Part shown: piece after piece, positions 25,465-26,275 of the stretch
Numbering within the stretch: the stretch's first letter is position 1
How the letters are laid out: every line of letters starts with the position of its first letter
Assembly: GCA_964459305.1 (NCBI GenBank)
Contig: CAYWNA010000186.1
Location: forward strand, 1-26,275
Direction of reading: 5' to 3'
Source of the DNA: CAYWNA01 sp964459305
GTDB lineage: Bacteria; Planctomycetota; Planctomycetia; Pirellulales; Pirellulaceae
Length of the DNA stretch: 26,275 bases
Made by a program: the position numbers and the translations under genes
The notes under the pieces: model-generated
The model's input: only the letters and a program-made list of their open reading frames with translations
What the model was told of the DNA's origin: nothing
Databases searched by the model: none

Positions 25465-25877
25465 GAGCCCAAACTTGCCGTTTCGTGCCTCGAAGACCAG
25501 CACACCAGTTTCTCCCAGGCTTCGGGGCATCGCGGCGACGGACCTCCGGGAATCATCAGTCGCTTGGCCTTTGGGAATATCTGAACGTGTCCGGGAATTC
25601 GAAACGGTGGAATCCACGGCTTTCGGGAGGGCGAGGCTCCTACCGAGCCGCGCGTTGGCGCCAAGAAACCGGCAGCAGGAGCTTCGCCCTCCCAATTACT
25701 GGACACCCTCAAATATCTCAATTGACACCAGCGGCCTTCGGTGAGTTAACAGGCCCCACTACTCCTGTTCCGGCGGGGCGGCGATATCGACTCCTTGCTC
25801 CTTCGATCTCGCCTGCTTCTGCAACGTGAAGTGACAAACCTGTCTCCTTCCAAAACTGCGCGGCATGCCCGGAACGC
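25465..25877. other. Intergenic region between convergent genes
   Basis: This lies between the BNR gene (plus) and the oxidoreductase (minus), both of which end here. It contains the second palindromic element copy (25625-25693). The sequence GGAAC-GCTCAGA-GTTCC at about 25871-25887 is a weak hairpin overlapping the oxidoreductase stop codon. The open frames across it look like chance, and no other feature is supported. Confidence 0.5.
25625..25693. repeat. Dispersed palindromic element, copy 2
   Basis: GGGAGGGCGAGGCTCC (25625-25640) and GGAGCTTCGCCCTCCC (25678-25693) are identical to the two arms of copy 1 at 24021-24090. The next left-arm bases (TACCGAGCC against TGCCGAGCC) differ once, while the central loop is different. 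The element is 69 bases here and 70 there. Conserved arms with a variable centre are typical of REP-like palindromes or non-autonomous mobile elements. Confidence 0.8.
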
Positions 25878-26275
25878 TCAGAGTTCCGACCACACGCCTG
25901 GGACGGGCACCGGGTAGCGCCCTTCTGCGTCGGGCTGGACCGGCGGTGGCGTATCGTAATCCATGGTGTCAATGTCTGCACAGAACTGGAATTTGGAGGC
26001 CATCGCTTCGTCCCAGGTGATCAACTTCCCGGAATGGACGGCCGCCCGGCCCATGAGGTCCGCAATGTTCGAGTACGCCGCTCGCTTGGTTTCGTTCTGT
26101 GGCTTATCGTTGCGGATGCTGTCCAACAGCACGTTCCACTCGGCATCCCATGGATTGATCTCCTCGGCAGGCGACTCCAGGACGACATTGTCCTCCTCGA
26201 TTCGCTGGTCCTTGTAGATATGCGTCGTTTCGCCTCGGCGTAGTCCGCTGTTGAACATGGCCGCGCACTTGGTGC
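25878..26275 (-). CDS. Gfo/Idh/MocA family oxidoreductase, C-terminal part (runs off the window)
   Basis: The frame is open from the window end to a TGA at 25878-25880 and gives about 132 residues of the C-terminal half. NPWDAEWNVLLDSIRNDKP, NETKRAAYSNIADLMGRAA, HSGKLITWDEAM and the ending DAEGRYPVPVPG match, from memory, the tail of the planctomycete Gfo/Idh/MocA dehydrogenases, which use NAD(P) to oxidise or reduce sugars or related substrates. The Rossmann domain and catalytic residues lie outside the window, so the substrate cannot be judged. The ATG at 26258 is internal: in-frame codons continue upstream of it to the window edge. Confidence 0.8.
   Translation of the reverse strand, partial: TKCAAMFNSGLRRGETTHIYKDQRIEEDNVVLESPAEEINPWDAEWNVLLDSIRNDKPQNETKRAAYSNIADLMGRAAVHSGKLITWDEAMASKFQFCADIDTMDYDTPPPVQPDAEGRYPVPVPGVWSEL

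Overview
The window looks like chromosomal DNA from a planctomycete (Planctomycetota, probably Pirellulales or a relative). No ribosomal or universal marker gene is present, so this rests on gene content. The evidence is: an N-terminal planctomycetal LEPR export motif on a giant secreted protein, planctomycete-type dockerin repeats, a paired DUF1549/DUF1553 protein, a Gfo/Idh/MocA dehydrogenase tail of the kind expanded in this phylum, a remnant of a homing-endonuclease-associated-repeat protein, and GGGAGGGCGAGGCTCC-type dispersed palindromes. Base composition is GC-rich. The first 50 bases are an uninterrupted run of C and are probably a contig-edge artefact.

Region 1 (79-16518) is one continuous reading frame of 5,480 codons, broken only by a single in-frame TAG at 4015-4017. 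It encodes an extracellular multi-domain protein. In order it has an LEPR export signal, a subtilisin-like S8 protease with an intact catalytic triad, a right-handed beta-helix, a metzincin-like region that has lost all its zinc ligands, pre-peptidase C-terminal-like domains, more beta-helix modules, three SdrD-type B repeats, about seven FG-GAP/VCBS repeats, Ig-like modules, six cadherin repeats each exactly 103 codons long, a CADG-like domain and a dockerin pair. The beta-helix (choice-of-anchor Q) module appears split: its first half ends near 2700 and its second half resumes near 10357. This suggests that a roughly 2,550-residue protein was inserted into it.

Region 2 (16519-20137) is sparse. 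It has a decayed homing-endonuclease-associated-repeat fragment that runs exactly up to the stop codon of a convergent gene (17438-19069, minus strand) for an exported TIM-barrel glycoside-hydrolase-like protein. Gene-free DNA lies on either side.

Region 3 (20138-25464) holds two exported proteins on the plus strand. The first is a DUF1549/DUF1553 protein whose usual haem-type N-terminus is replaced by about 550 residues of alanine-rich coiled coil. The second is a Tat-exported BNR/sialidase-fold protein. Between them lie about 700 bases packed with palindromes, including one copy of a roughly 70-base dispersed element. A second copy lies downstream of the BNR gene.

Region 4 (25878-26275, minus strand) is the C-terminal end of a Gfo/Idh/MocA oxidoreductase that runs off the window.

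Most genes encode exported proteins consistent with a polysaccharide-degrading or surface-attached lifestyle. There is no clear operon and no complete mobile element, CRISPR array, rRNA or tRNA that I can see. The most unusual content is the giant protein (nested architecture, dead metallopeptidase site, one stop codon), the coiled-coil DUF1549/DUF1553 fusion, and the palindrome cluster.
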